Counted from the stretch's first letter, positions 21,105 to 30,225 are shown. The stretch is DNA of 39,008 bases from an uncultured Clostridia bacterium (GCA_937894515.1 CALCRH010000132.1:1-39008); one strand, 5' to 3'. Program-made: numbers and translations. The notes: generated from the sequence alone by a model not told the origin.

Positions 21105-21134
21105 AAAAAGAGCTGCCCGCAGGCAGCTCTTTTT
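21105..21134 (-). terminator. Terminator of htrA
   Basis: AAAAAGAGCTGCC (21105-21117) pairs with GGCAGCTCTTTTT (21122-21134) around CGCA, just after the htrA stop. Confidence 0.9.
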
Positions 21135-21137
21135 GCT

Positions 21138-22466
21138 TTACCAGTTGTTCCCAAAGAAATAGTTGAAGAAATCGTTGATACCGGGCATCTGTCCGCTGTA
21201 CGGGTTGGTATCGCCGCTCTCTTCCTCCTGTGACCCGGTGGTGGCCGGCTGAACGTCAAAGGTCAGTTCGGTGGTCGTATACTCGCCGTTGCGGTAGATG
21301 GTCAGGGTGACGGTATCTCCGGCGCGATAGTGTTTCTTCGCCGCGGTCAGATCGTTATAGTCGTTGATCTCCCTGTTGTCCAGCTTGGTGATGATATCGC
21401 CCAGACGCAGTCCCGCCTTATCGCCGGCGCCGCCCTTTTCCACGCTGAAAACAAATACGCCCTTGCTCAGGTCGATGTTGAACTGCGCCGCCATCTCCTC
21501 TGTCATGGTACCGGCGGTGATGGCCATATAAGCCTTGTTGGTCACCGAGCCGTTTTCCACAATGTCGCTGATAATGGCCTGCACATCACCGACCGGAATG
21601 GCAAAACCCAGCGCCTCAACTGTCGTGTTGGAATTGCCGGAATACTTGGCGCTGACGATACCGATGACCTCCCCGTAGAGATTCATCAGCGGACCGCCGG
21701 AGTTGCCCGGGTTGATGCCGGCATCGGTCTGGATCATGTTAAAGGGCGTGCCGTCCACGTTGATGGCCCGGTTGCAGCAGGACACAATGCCCTGACTCAT
21801 GGAGAAAGTCAGTTCACCCAGGGGGTTGCCGATGGCCAGAACGCTGTCGCCCACGTTGACATTAGCGCTGTTGCCCAGCACCACGGGAGTCAGGTCCTTT
21901 GCCTCGATCTTGATCACCGCCACGTCATAGTCGCTGTCGCCGCCGATGACAGCGGCGGTATAGGTCTCGCCGTTATACAGCGTCACCTTGACCTCGGTCG
22001 CCTTGGCCACCACGTGCTGGTTGGTGACGATATAGCCGTCCGCGGTGAGAATAAAGCCCGTACCGCTGGAGGCAACGGGGACGCTCTGACCGAAGAAGTT
22101 GGTGGAGCGGGAGGTGGAGTTGATGCTCACCACGGAGTTCACCGTGGCGGCATAGACCTCCGCCGGGGTCATCAGATTCTTACCGTTGACCTGTTTGACC
22201 GCCACCGCCGTTGCTTCGCGCTTGGACTGCTGCAAGGTCACGGTCTGCCTGACCGTACTGCGATAGAGTGCCGCTCCGCCGAAGCCGCACAGACCACCCA
22301 GCAGAGCGCAGGCAAGGATCAGAGCCACGATGCGAAGCTTACCGTGCTTTTTCTCCGGCGTCTTTGGCGGCTGTGTCCACGGTTCCTCTCGATAAGCGCT
22401 GCGGTAATCGTCATGGGGGATATCACCGCGGCTGTAATGATACTGGTTAAATTCGTCGTTATACAT
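21138..22466 (-). CDS. htrA: HtrA/DegP-like membrane-anchored serine protease
   Basis: This 442-aa quality-control protease acts outside the membrane. A charged N-terminal cytoplasmic segment of about 45 residues is followed by one transmembrane helix (LRIVALILACALLGGLCGFGG). The trypsin-like domain contains the catalytic triad: His in TNQHVV, Asp in DYDVAVIKI and Ser in GNSGGPL. A single PDZ domain follows (GVFVFSVEKGGAGDKAGLRLGDIITKLDNREI). The tail is Asn/Phe-rich. The start at 22464-22466 follows a perfect AGGAGG. It lies next to the secreted-protein island and could process or monitor those exports, but adjacency alone does not show that. Confidence 0.96.
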   Translation of the reverse strand: MYNDEFNQYHYSRGDIPHDDYRSAYREEPWTQPPKTPEKKHGKLRIVALILACALLGGLCGFGGAALYRSTVRQTVTLQQSKREATAVAVKQVNGKNLMTPAEVYAATVNSVVSINSTSRSTNFFGQSVPVASSGTGFILTADGYIVTNQHVVAKATEVKVTLYNGETYTAAVIGGDSDYDVAVIKIEAKDLTPVVLGNSANVNVGDSVLAIGNPLGELTFSMSQGIVSCCNRAINVDGTPFNMIQTDAGINPGNSGGPLMNLYGEVIGIVSAKYSGNSNTTVEALGFAIPVGDVQAIISDIVENGSVTNKAYMAITAGTMTEEMAAQFNIDLSKGVFVFSVEKGGAGDKAGLRLGDIITKLDNREINDYNDLTAAKKHYRAGDTVTLTIYRNGEYTTTELTFDVQPATTGSQEEESGDTNPYSGQMPGINDFFNYFFGNNW

Positions 22467-22500
22467 ACGGATTCCTCCTTTATTTTTGCGGAAAACTATG

Positions 22501-22518
22501 GTATCATTTTTATGATAT
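22501..22518. promoter_or_regulatory. AT-rich inverted repeat between divergent genes
   Basis: TATCAT and ATGATA are separated by 4 T residues in the htrA/oxidoreductase spacer. It may be an operator; no regulator family is suggested with confidence. Confidence 0.3.
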
Positions 22519-22600
22519 GTATTTTAATTTGTTTTTTTTCGTTTTTCTTGAACAGGTTGTGTTTTATTTGTGATTTTTCTGTGAACGAGAGGTGATTGCC

Positions 22601-24178
22601 GTGCTGCGAGTGGACAATTTGAAGCTGACCCCCGATGAAAAAGAGGATCTCCTGCGGCAGAAATCGGCAAAGGCCCTGCATCTCCCGCCGGAGGATATCA
22701 TCGAACTGCAGATTCTCCGCAAATCCGTAGACGCCAGGGAATCCCCCGTCCTCATTTACAGCGTGGCAGTCTCCGTCCGAAATGAAAAACGTGTACACGG
22801 CAGGAATGCAGCACCATACGCGCCCATCATATACCGATTGCCGCCGGTCGTCAAGACGTATGACCTGCCTCCCGTGGTAGTGGGTGCCGGCCCGGGAGGG
22901 CTCTTCGCCGCGCTGGTTTTGGCCCGCTGCGGCCTGAAGCCCATCGTATTGGAGCGCGGCGAAATTGTGGAACAGCGTCAGATTACCGTGGAGCAGTTCT
23001 GGCAAAGCGGCAGCTTGAACACCGAGTCCAACGTCCAGTTCGGCGAGGGCGGCGCCGGTGCCTTTTCAGACGGCAAGCTGAACACCGGCACCAAAAATAT
23101 CCGCCACCGCTTTATTCTGGAACAGATGGTGGCCTGCGGTGCGCCGGAGACCATTCTCTACGATGCCAAGCCCCACATCGGCACGGACAAGCTCCACGTC
23201 ATGCTGCAAAATCTGCGCCGGGAACTGTTGGCGCTGGGTGCGGATCTCCGCTTTGGCCATAAACTGACCGATATCACCGTCAAGGACGGTGCCTTGACCG
23301 CCCTGACCGTTACCGCAAACAAAGAAAGCTATACCCTGCCCTGCCGGCAATGTATCCTCGCTTTGGGTCACAGCGCCCGGGACACCGTGGAGATGCTCTA
23401 TGACCGGGGTGTTTTTATGGAGCAAAAGCCCTTTGCCATGGGAGTACGCATCGAGCATCACCAGCACGATCTGGACGCACAGCAGTACCGGGAATTTGCC
23501 GGCCACCCGGCTCTGCCGGTCAGCACCTACAAGCTGGCCTGTCACCTGCCCAACGGCCGCAGCGCCTTTTCCTTCTGTGTCTGCCCCGGCGGTCAGGTGG
23601 TAGCCGCCGCCAGTGAAGAAAAGCGCCTTGTCACCAACGGCATGAGCGTCTACGCCCGGGACGGCGAAAATATCAACGGTGCGTTGTTGGTTAACATAAC
23701 GCCAGATGATTTCGACAATCCGCACCCGTTGGCCGGTATCGAATTGCAGCGCCGATTGGAAGAAGCCGCTTTTTTGCAGGGCGGCGGTACCTACAAAGCC
23801 CCCTGTCAGCGAGTGGAGGATTTCCTGCTCAAGCGTCCCTCGTCCGGCCCCGGAACGATTCTCCCCAGCTACCGCCCCGGCGTGTTCTGGGGAGACCTGC
23901 ATGATTGTCTGCCCGATTTTATGGCGGAAACATTGGAGTTGGCGCTGCCGGAGCTGGATCGCAAGCTGCCGGGCTATGCCGCACCGGACGCGCTTTTGAC
24001 AGCGGTGGAAAGCCGCTCGTCCTCCCCGGTGCGTATTCCCCGGGACGAGACCCGGCAATGTAACATTCACGGACTGTATCCCTGCGGCGAGGGTGCCGGT
24101 TATGCCGGCGGCATCCTCTCTGCCGCCGCTGACGGCATGTGCTGTGCCGAACAAATCATAGGAGGTATCGAAAGATGA
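22601..24178 (+). CDS. FAD-dependent oxidoreductase (COG2509-like)
   Basis: This 525-aa flavoprotein has an N-terminal accessory domain of about 95 residues. The FAD-binding Rossmann motif follows (VVVGAGPGGLFAALVLARCGLKPIVLERG). Further motifs are FGEGGAGAFSDGKLNTGTK and a C-terminal LYPCGEGAGYAGGILSAAADGM that closes the FAD site. The family is annotated as uncharacterised FAD-dependent dehydrogenases; the substrate is unknown. I prefer the GTG at 22601 because GAGAGGTG lies about 6 nt upstream; the GTG at 22592 would overlap that ribosome site. The stop overlaps the next gene by 4 bp (ATGA), so the two are co-translated. Confidence 0.88.
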   Translation: MLRVDNLKLTPDEKEDLLRQKSAKALHLPPEDIIELQILRKSVDARESPVLIYSVAVSVRNEKRVHGRNAAPYAPIIYRLPPVVKTYDLPPVVVGAGPGGLFAALVLARCGLKPIVLERGEIVEQRQITVEQFWQSGSLNTESNVQFGEGGAGAFSDGKLNTGTKNIRHRFILEQMVACGAPETILYDAKPHIGTDKLHVMLQNLRRELLALGADLRFGHKLTDITVKDGALTALTVTANKESYTLPCRQCILALGHSARDTVEMLYDRGVFMEQKPFAMGVRIEHHQHDLDAQQYREFAGHPALPVSTYKLACHLPNGRSAFSFCVCPGGQVVAAASEEKRLVTNGMSVYARDGENINGALLVNITPDDFDNPHPLAGIELQRRLEEAAFLQGGGTYKAPCQRVEDFLLKRPSSGPGTILPSYRPGVFWGDLHDCLPDFMAETLELALPELDRKLPGYAAPDALLTAVESRSSSPVRIPRDETRQCNIHGLYPCGEGAGYAGGILSAAADGMCCAEQIIGGIER

Positions 24179-25140
24179 AAAAGCTCGCTGTCGTGGGGCG
24201 TACCTTTCAGCCCCGCAATCTGCAAAAGATCCGGGAAACCGCCGCAAGCTGCGGTTTCAGCGTAGACTTTTACACGGAGAACAAGCTCCCGCCGGAGGCT
24301 GCCGCCCAATATGAGGTGCTGTACGGCCTGCCCTCTCCCAAACTGCTGCCGCAGATGACGAGCCTGAAATGGTTCCACTCCTGCGCCGCCGGTGTGGATG
24401 CCTATGCGAAAGAGGAGCTGTATGCCAACCCCGCCGCGATCCTGACCAACTCCGCCGGTGCCTACGGCCCCACCATCTCCGAGCACATCATTATGGTGAT
24501 TTTGATGCTGTTTCGACAGTATTCCTTCTTTGACGAGATCGTACGAAGCCACGACTGGGTGCAGGAGGTCCCCATGCGCTCCATCTACGGCAGCCGCATC
24601 ACGGTGCTGGGCACCGGTGACATCGGCACGACCTTTGCCAAAAAAGCAAAAGCATTAGGCGCCGCTCACATCTGCGGCGTGCGCCGCACGGTAAAGCCCG
24701 CCGCAGAGTGCTACGATGAAACCGTAACCTACAAGGAGTTGGATCGTGTCCTGCCGGAGACGGAGATTCTGGTGATGGCACTGCCCGGCACACCGGAAAC
24801 CACGGAGATTTTGAACCGTGAGCGCATCGCCCTGCTGCCCGAAAACGCCATTGTGGTCAACGTAGGCCGGGGCAGCGCCATTGAACAGCAGGCACTGATG
24901 GATGCGCTGAACGAGGGACGCATCGCCGGTGCGGCATTGGACGTGATGGTACCGGAGCCGCTGCCCAAGGATCACCCCCTGTGGAATACCAAAAACCTGC
25001 TGCTGACGCCCCACTGCTCCGGCAATTTCTCGTTGGGTCTCACCGAGGACATCAACGTGGATCAGTTCTGTGAAAACCTGATGCTTTACAGCAAGGGAGC
25101 GACCCTAAAGCATCTGGTAGACTTCCATCTTGGCTATTAA
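24175..25140 (+). CDS. D-2-hydroxyacid dehydrogenase family protein
   Basis: This 321-aa NAD(P)-dependent enzyme interconverts 2-hydroxy and 2-oxo acids. The Rossmann motif ITVLGTGDIGTTFAKKAKALG and the catalytic trio are visible: Arg in NVGRGSAIEQ, Glu in VMVPEPLPKDHPLW and His in LTPHCSGN. The N-terminal half is the substrate domain. The translational coupling to the FAD enzyme upstream (ATGA overlap, AGGAGG inside its end) suggests a joint pathway. The precise substrate cannot be read from the sequence; glyoxylate/hydroxypyruvate-type or D-lactate-type activity are both possible. Confidence 0.92.
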   Translation: MKKLAVVGRTFQPRNLQKIRETAASCGFSVDFYTENKLPPEAAAQYEVLYGLPSPKLLPQMTSLKWFHSCAAGVDAYAKEELYANPAAILTNSAGAYGPTISEHIIMVILMLFRQYSFFDEIVRSHDWVQEVPMRSIYGSRITVLGTGDIGTTFAKKAKALGAAHICGVRRTVKPAAECYDETVTYKELDRVLPETEILVMALPGTPETTEILNRERIALLPENAIVVNVGRGSAIEQQALMDALNEGRIAGAALDVMVPEPLPKDHPLWNTKNLLLTPHCSGNFSLGLTEDINVDQFCENLMLYSKGATLKHLVDFHLGY

Positions 25141-25142
25141 GT

Positions 25143-25170
25143 AAAGAAGACCGCAAACGCGGTCTTCTTT
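25143..25170. terminator. Bidirectional terminator between dehydrogenase and UDG
   Basis: AAAGAAGACCGC (25143-25154) pairs with GCGGTCTTCTTT (25159-25170). T-runs exist on the plus strand, and the hairpin also ends the convergent UDG gene. Confidence 0.85.
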
Positions 25171-25171
25171 C

Positions 25172-25750
25172 TTATTCAAATTCTATCGGCGTGTGATCGC
25201 AGATCTCCCGGATCTTCGCCTGTAAGGTTTTCAAATCCTCAAAGGCATAGGGTTTCAGATTGGGATTGCGCAGCAGTGCCGCCGGATGGTACAGCGCCAT
25301 CATCAGTACACCGTTTTTCTCAAAGAACTGCCCGTGCTCCTGGGAGATCTTAAAATCCTCACGGATCAGTTCCATGGCGCTGATCCGCCCCAGACACACG
25401 ATGATCTTGGGCTGCATCAGCTTCACCTGACGGCGCAGATAGCCCCGGCAGGCATCTTTTTCCGTGTTCATGGGATCCCGGTTTTCCGGGGGACGGCACT
25501 TGACGGAGTTGGTGATATAGATATTCTCCCGCTTCAGGCCGATCATGGCCAGCATATCGTCCAGCAGCTTACCGGCGCGGCCCACAAAGGGTTCCCCCTG
25601 CAGGTCCTCGTTGGCGCCGGGGGCTTCGCCGATAAACAGCACCTCCGCGTTGGGATTTCCCACGCCGAATACCACCTGGGTACGGGTCTCACACAGGGCG
25701 CAGGCTTCACAGCCGAGACACTCCTGCTTCAGTTCTTCCCATGCATTCAT
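25172..25750 (-). CDS. Family-4 uracil-DNA glycosylase (Fe-S)
   Basis: This 192-aa repair enzyme removes uracil from DNA. The N-terminal CLGCEACALC and the later CRPPENRD and DACRGY cysteines supply the 4Fe-4S cluster of family 4. The active-site motifs are GEAPGANEDLQGEPFVGRAG and the C-terminal HPAALLRNP. The length is typical. The gene overlaps the upstream hydrolase by 4 bp (ATGA), so it is the second gene of a two-gene operon. No link between the two functions is apparent. Confidence 0.94.
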   Translation of the reverse strand: MNAWEELKQECLGCEACALCETRTQVVFGVGNPNAEVLFIGEAPGANEDLQGEPFVGRAGKLLDDMLAMIGLKRENIYITNSVKCRPPENRDPMNTEKDACRGYLRRQVKLMQPKIIVCLGRISAMELIREDFKISQEHGQFFEKNGVLMMALYHPAALLRNPNLKPYAFEDLKTLQAKIREICDHTPIEFE

Positions 25751-26679
25751 GCCAAGCGCTCCTTCATCCAGTTCCAGATGTCCTCATAGACTGTCTGCTG
25801 CATGGCCTTTTCGTTCAAAATCTCATGCCGCAGACCCGGATAGAGCTTCAACGTGCAGTCTGCTACGCCGCTGCGCTTGAATTCCGCATAGGTCTGGCGT
25901 ACGCCGGCACTTAAATCGCCCACCGGATCCTGGGCGCCGGAGATCAGCAGGATGGGGGTTTTGCCGTCCATCTTGTCCAGATTGCGGAATTTCTGGTTGA
26001 AGCGGATACCCCGCAGCATCTCCCGGAACAACCCCACCGTAGGAGGGGAACCGCACAGGGGATCGGCAATATAGGCATCCACATTATCCGCGTCCGCGCT
26101 GAGCCAGTCCACTTGGGTGCGAATGGGCTTAAAAGGCTTCAAATAGGGGCCAAACGCCAAGCCGGTCACCATATTGCTGATCTTGTCCGCTCCGCCTCTG
26201 GCAATCACATTGGCAATGGCAATACCTGCCGTCAGTTTCAGTCCGCCCTGCCAGCCGGTACCCATAATGATTGCCGCCTTCACCGTACCGGGATAGCGGA
26301 TCAGATAGGAGCGTACCACAAAGGAACCCATAGAATGTCCCATCAGCAGGTGGGGTACATTGGGATAGGTCTTTTTCAGGTGGTTGTGCAGGAGATAGAC
26401 ATCGTCCACCACGGTCTGCCAGGTGTTGCCGTCTCCGAAATAGACAGGTGTGCCGTTTGCCGTAACAGACTGGCCGTGTCCCAGATGGTCGTGTCCCACC
26501 ACCGCGATCCCCTGTTCATTGAGGAACCGGGCAAATCCGTCATAGCGGGCAATGTACTCCGCCACACCGTGTACGATCTGCAATACCGCGATGATCTGTC
26601 CTTCGGGTTCCCACGATATGCCGTGGAGCATTGTCTTGCCGTCTGAGGACAAAAACGTAAAATCTTTTTGATTTGTCAT
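25747..26679 (-). CDS. Alpha/beta hydrolase, monoacylglycerol-lipase-like
   Basis: This 310-aa serine hydrolase is probably cytosolic, since no signal peptide is seen. The oxyanion region is QIVHGVAEYIARYDGFARFL, followed by the HDHLGHGQS motif typical of lysophospholipase/monoglyceride lipases. The nucleophile elbow is GHSMGS. Asp (SGAQDPVGDL) and His (LRHEILNE) complete the triad. The likely substrates are lipid esters. It is the first gene of an operon with the UDG gene, and its promoter faces that of glpK within a symmetric sequence. Confidence 0.93.
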   Translation of the reverse strand: MTNQKDFTFLSSDGKTMLHGISWEPEGQIIAVLQIVHGVAEYIARYDGFARFLNEQGIAVVGHDHLGHGQSVTANGTPVYFGDGNTWQTVVDDVYLLHNHLKKTYPNVPHLLMGHSMGSFVVRSYLIRYPGTVKAAIIMGTGWQGGLKLTAGIAIANVIARGGADKISNMVTGLAFGPYLKPFKPIRTQVDWLSADADNVDAYIADPLCGSPPTVGLFREMLRGIRFNQKFRNLDKMDGKTPILLISGAQDPVGDLSAGVRQTYAEFKRSGVADCTLKLYPGLRHEILNEKAMQQTVYEDIWNWMKERLA

Positions 26680-26696
26680 GGCAATTTCACCCTTTC

Positions 26697-26725
26697 TATG
26701 CTATAATTGGTTTTATTATAGCATA
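26697..26725. promoter_or_regulatory. Mirror-image extended -10 promoters between hydrolase and glpK
   Basis: TATGCTATAAT (26697-26707) and its exact reverse complement (26715-26725) are separated by 7 bp. Each arm contains an extended -10 (TG-N-TATAAT), one for each divergent gene, oriented so the transcripts would cross. The same symmetry could be an operator controlling both genes. Confidence 0.6.
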
Positions 26726-26754
26726 CAAAAACGGAAAAGGAAAGAGGAATTGCC

Positions 26755-28248
26755 ATGACAAAGTACGTTTTAGCGTTGGATCAGGGTACCACCAGTTCCC
26801 GCGCCATCGTCTTTGATGCCGAGGCGCAGGTGGTAGCAAAAGGACAGTACGATTTTCCCCAGCACTATCCCCAGCCCGGTTGGGTAGAACATGACCCCAT
26901 GGACATCTGGGAATCCCAGCGCAAGGCGGCAGCCGATGCCATTGCCACCCTGCCCAAAGGCAGCATCGCCGGCATTGGCGTGACCAATCAGCGGGAGACC
27001 ACGATCCTGTGGGACAAGACCACCGGCGAACCGGTGTATAACGCCATTGTCTGGCAATGCCGCCGCACCGCAGAGCTGTGCGAGGAATTAAAGCGTCAGG
27101 GACTATCCGAACGGATCCAGAGCAGCACCGGATTGTTGATAGACGCCTATTTCTCCGCCACCAAGATCCGCTGGATCCTGGACAATGTGCCCGGTGTGCG
27201 GCAAAAGGCCGAAAAGGGAGAGCTGCTGTTCGGTACGGTGGAGACCTGGCTGATCTGGAAGCTGACCGGCGCTCATGTGACAGACTATTCCAATGCCAGC
27301 CGCACCATGCTTTTTGATATCCACCGTCTCAAGTGGGACGAGGAGCTATGCGGTATCCTCCGTATTCCTCTGTGTCTGCTGCCCACCCCCGTAGGCAACT
27401 CTCAAGTTTACGGCACCGTAAAGCCCGGTATCCCGGGCTTGGAAAATCTCGCCGGTGTTCCTGTCTGCGGTGCCGCCGGTGACCAGCAGTCTGCCCTGTT
27501 CGGTCAGACATGCTTCCGGGTAGGGGATGCCAAAAACACCTACGGTACCGGCTGTTTCACGCTGATGAACGTAGGCAGCAACGTTCTCCGCAGTCGCTCA
27601 GGTCTGGTCTGTACGGTGGGCTGGCAGGTAGACGGCAAAACCACCTACGCCCTGGAGGGCAGTGTCTTTAACGGCGGCAGCACCATCAAGTGGCTGCGGG
27701 AGGAACTGCATCTGATTTCCTCCGCCCCGGACTGCGATGCGCTGGCCGCCACCGTACCCAATAGCGGCGGTGTGGTAGTGGTACCCGCCTTTACCGGACT
27801 GGGTGCCCCTTACTGGGATATGTATGCCCGGGGTGCCATTCTGGGCATCACCCGTGGTACCAACCGTGCTCATATCGCCCGGGCTGTGCTGGAGTGCATC
27901 GCCTATCAGGTCACAGATCTGATGCTGGCCATGCGGCAGGATGCCGGCTGTGACATCACCTGCCTGCGGGTAGACGGCGGTGCCAGTGTCAGCGATCCCC
28001 TGCTCCAGATCCAGTCCGACCTGCTGCGTATCAACGTGGACCGGCCTGCCATGGTGGAGACCACCGCATTCGGTGCAGCGGCACTGGCGGGGTTGAGCTG
28101 CGGGGTCTGGGACAGTCTGGATGCTCTTGTCGCCCTCCGTAAGAGTGACCGGGTGTTCTCCCCGATTCGGGTACAGGCAGACTGCGATGCGGATTACCGC
28201 CTGTGGAAGCGGGCAGTAGGCCGCGCCGCTGACTGGATCGAACATTAA
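26755..28248 (+). CDS. glpK: Glycerol kinase
   Basis: This 497-aa cytosolic FGGY kinase converts glycerol to sn-glycerol 3-phosphate. It begins with the phosphate-binding motif LALDQGTTSSRAIVFD. It then shows NQRETTILWDKTTGEPVYNAIVWQCRRT (glycerol contacts), GAAGDQQSALFGQ and GVGGASVSDPLLQIQSD-like ADP-site sequence (LRVDGGASVSDPLLQ). The FGGY-type length is normal. The ribosome site AAAGAGG lies 7 nt before ATG. Neither glpF nor glpD/O is adjacent, so it is a single-gene unit here. The neighbouring lipase-like hydrolase could release glycerol, which would make a sensible pair, but that is inference. Confidence 0.97.
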   Translation: MTKYVLALDQGTTSSRAIVFDAEAQVVAKGQYDFPQHYPQPGWVEHDPMDIWESQRKAAADAIATLPKGSIAGIGVTNQRETTILWDKTTGEPVYNAIVWQCRRTAELCEELKRQGLSERIQSSTGLLIDAYFSATKIRWILDNVPGVRQKAEKGELLFGTVETWLIWKLTGAHVTDYSNASRTMLFDIHRLKWDEELCGILRIPLCLLPTPVGNSQVYGTVKPGIPGLENLAGVPVCGAAGDQQSALFGQTCFRVGDAKNTYGTGCFTLMNVGSNVLRSRSGLVCTVGWQVDGKTTYALEGSVFNGGSTIKWLREELHLISSAPDCDALAATVPNSGGVVVVPAFTGLGAPYWDMYARGAILGITRGTNRAHIARAVLECIAYQVTDLMLAMRQDAGCDITCLRVDGGASVSDPLLQIQSDLLRINVDRPAMVETTAFGAAALAGLSCGVWDSLDALVALRKSDRVFSPIRVQADCDADYRLWKRAVGRAADWIEH

Positions 28249-28276
28249 ATTTTTTGTAAACATCGACCTGCTTTTC

Positions 28277-28304
28277 TTGCAACTTTACAAAAAACGGGTA
28301 TACT
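28277..28304 (+). promoter_or_regulatory. Promoter of the small helical protein gene
   Basis: TTGCAA (28277-28282) and TATACT (28299-28304) have a 16-bp spacer. Confidence 0.65.
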
Positions 28305-28356
28305 AAGCGCAAAGAGGCATATCTGAAACCATCTGTATATAGAAAGGAGTCATCTT

Positions 28357-28656
28357 ATGGCATTTTGGGATGAACTGAAGAACAAGGCCGGCGTGGCTGC
28401 TGAAAAGGCAAAGGATCTGGCGGGCGTTGCCGCCGACAAGGCAAAGGATCTGGCTGATACCGCCAAGCTGAACGTGGAGATTTCCTCCCAGCAGCATGAA
28501 CTGGAAAAGAACTACCGCGCTATCGGTGAATGGTTCGTTGCCGAATGTCCCGATGACATTCCCGACGCCATCAAGGACGTGGTCGCCGCCATTCATGTCG
28601 GCAAGGCCAGGATCGCCGAGCTGGAAGCCGCCAAGGTACAGATCAAAAACGACTGA
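28357..28656 (+). CDS. Small charged helical protein, unknown function
   Basis: This 99-aa protein has repeated AEKAKDLAGVAADKAKDLADTAKL units in the first 40 residues. That pattern is an amphipathic, late-embryogenesis-like or coiled-coil helix. A second helix with a conserved-looking YRAIGEWFVAECPDDIPDAIKDVVAAIH follows. It has no signal peptide, membrane helix or cysteine pair. Related proteins in Clostridia often carry an extra zinc ribbon, absent here. It has its own promoter, an AAAGGAG ribosome site and a strong terminator, so it is probably expressed and perhaps abundant. The function is not known to me. Confidence 0.8.
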   Translation: MAFWDELKNKAGVAAEKAKDLAGVAADKAKDLADTAKLNVEISSQQHELEKNYRAIGEWFVAECPDDIPDAIKDVVAAIHVGKARIAELEAAKVQIKND

Positions 28657-28665
28657 CAAAACGCA

Positions 28666-28703
28666 AAAAAAGAGGCAAGTCAAAAGGCTTGCCTCTTTTT
28701 TGT
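28666..28703. terminator. Bidirectional terminator between the small protein and proS
   Basis: AAAAAAGAGGCAAG (28666-28679) pairs with CTTGCCTCTTTTTT (28688-28701). Confidence 0.88.
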
Positions 28704-28706
28704 GTT

Positions 28707-30146
28707 TTAGTACGCTACGCCCCAGTAGATGTCGGTGGTACACTCCTTGCCGCACACTACGCACTTACCGGTAGTGCCGGACTGCTTGAGCGGCATACAA
28801 CGGCTGGACACGCCGGCTTTTTCCTTCATGGCCAGTTCGCATTCCAGAGAGCCGCACCACTTGGTGCGGGCAAAGCCGCCCTTGCCCTCGGCCATCGCCT
28901 TGACCTCTTCCCAAGATGTCATGTCAAAGGAGTTCTCCTCCAAATTCTGTGCCGCCATGGCATACAGGTTATCATGGACATCCTGCAGCAGCTTGGCAAC
29001 AGTGGTTTCCAGCTCACTGAGCGGCACGAAGGTTTTCTCACCGGTATCGCGGCGGGCGATGCAGCACTGCCCCTTTTCCATATCCTTGGGGCCGATCTCC
29101 ACACGCAGGGGGACGCCCTTCATCTCGTACTGGGCGAACTTCCAGCCGGCAGACTGCTCGCTGTCATCCATCTTCACCCGCAGACCCATCTTTTCCAAAC
29201 GGTCACGCAGGGCACCGGCGGCGTCCAGAACGCCCTCCTTGTGCTGGGCAATGGGAAGCACTACCACCTGAATAGGCGCAATGGCCGGGGGCAGCACCAG
29301 ACCGTTGTTATCGCCGTGGGTCATGATGATGGCGCCGATCAGGCGGGTAGAAGCGCCCCAGGAGGTCTGGAAGGGATATTGCAGCTTATTGTCACGGCCC
29401 GCAAAGGTCACGTCATAAGCGCGGCTGAACTTGTCGCCGAAATAGTGACTGGTACCGGACTGCAGTGCCTTGTGGTCCTTCATCATGCACTCGATCGTAT
29501 AGGTAGCTTCAGCGCCGGCAAATTTTTCTTTGTCGGTCTTACGACCCTTCACCACCGGCATGGCCAGCGCATCCCGGCAGAAGTCCGCATAGCAGTTGAG
29601 TTGCTGCTCGGTTTCGGCCTGAGCCTCCTCGGCGGTCTCATGGATGGTGTGCCCCTCCTGCCACCAGAATTCCCGTGACCGCAGGAACGGACGGGTGGTC
29701 TTTTCCCAACGGATCACGCTGCACCACTGGTTATACAGCATGGGCAGCTCCCGCCAACTATGCAGAATATGGGCCCAGTGGTCGCAGAACATGGTCTCGG
29801 AGGTGGGGCGGAATGCCAGGCGCTCCTCCAGCTTCTCGCTGCCGCCGTGGGTGATCCAGGCCACCTCGGGGGCAAAGCCGTTGACCAACTCGCCCTCTTT
29901 TTTCAGCAGGCTCTCGGGGATCAGCACCGGCATGGCCACGTTGACGTGGCCGGTTTTCTTGAACTCAGCATCCATCAACCGCTGGATGTTCTCCCAGATG
30001 GCATAGCCATAGGGACGCAGGATCAAAAAGCCCTTCACGCTGGCGTAATCCACCAGTTCCGCTTTCAGGCAGATGTCCGTATACCATTTGGTGAAGTCCT
30101 CTTCCATGGGGGTGATGGCTTCCACATTTCTCTGATCTTTTGCCAT
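28707..30146 (-). CDS. proS: Prolyl-tRNA synthetase, archaeal/eukaryotic-like type
   Basis: This 479-aa cytosolic enzyme charges tRNA-Pro. Class II motifs are visible: motif 2 around FRPTSETMFCDHW and the RWEKTTRPFLRSREFWWQEGHTIH region, and motif 3 in WGASTRLIGAIIMTHGD. There is no large editing insert between motifs 2 and 3. The C-terminal extension has a cysteine-rich zinc site (WCGSLECE and CVVCGKECTTD) and ends in the typical YWGVAY. All this marks the archaeal/eukaryotic-like ProS found in a minority of bacteria. I chose the ATG at 30144-30146 with AGAGGT upstream. The leader is short, with no T-box. Confidence 0.96.
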   Translation of the reverse strand: MAKDQRNVEAITPMEEDFTKWYTDICLKAELVDYASVKGFLILRPYGYAIWENIQRLMDAEFKKTGHVNVAMPVLIPESLLKKEGELVNGFAPEVAWITHGGSEKLEERLAFRPTSETMFCDHWAHILHSWRELPMLYNQWCSVIRWEKTTRPFLRSREFWWQEGHTIHETAEEAQAETEQQLNCYADFCRDALAMPVVKGRKTDKEKFAGAEATYTIECMMKDHKALQSGTSHYFGDKFSRAYDVTFAGRDNKLQYPFQTSWGASTRLIGAIIMTHGDNNGLVLPPAIAPIQVVVLPIAQHKEGVLDAAGALRDRLEKMGLRVKMDDSEQSAGWKFAQYEMKGVPLRVEIGPKDMEKGQCCIARRDTGEKTFVPLSELETTVAKLLQDVHDNLYAMAAQNLEENSFDMTSWEEVKAMAEGKGGFARTKWCGSLECELAMKEKAGVSSRCMPLKQSGTTGKCVVCGKECTTDIYWGVAY

Positions 30147-30195
30147 GATCGTTACCTCTATTTCCTCGTTTTTCACGATAGATTACCAAAATAGT

Positions 30196-30224
30196 ATTGT
30201 ATCTGTCAATGGTACAAATGTCAA
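30196..30224 (-). promoter_or_regulatory. Promoter of proS
   Basis: The minus-strand TTGACA (30219-30224) and TACAAT (30196-30201) have a 17-bp spacer. Confidence 0.85.
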
Positions 30225-30225
30225 G

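Noticed and set aside
20728..21105. Plus-strand frame over tRNA-Leu(GAG)
   Set aside because: It translates the antisense strand of the tRNA gene and terminator; there is no ribosome site.
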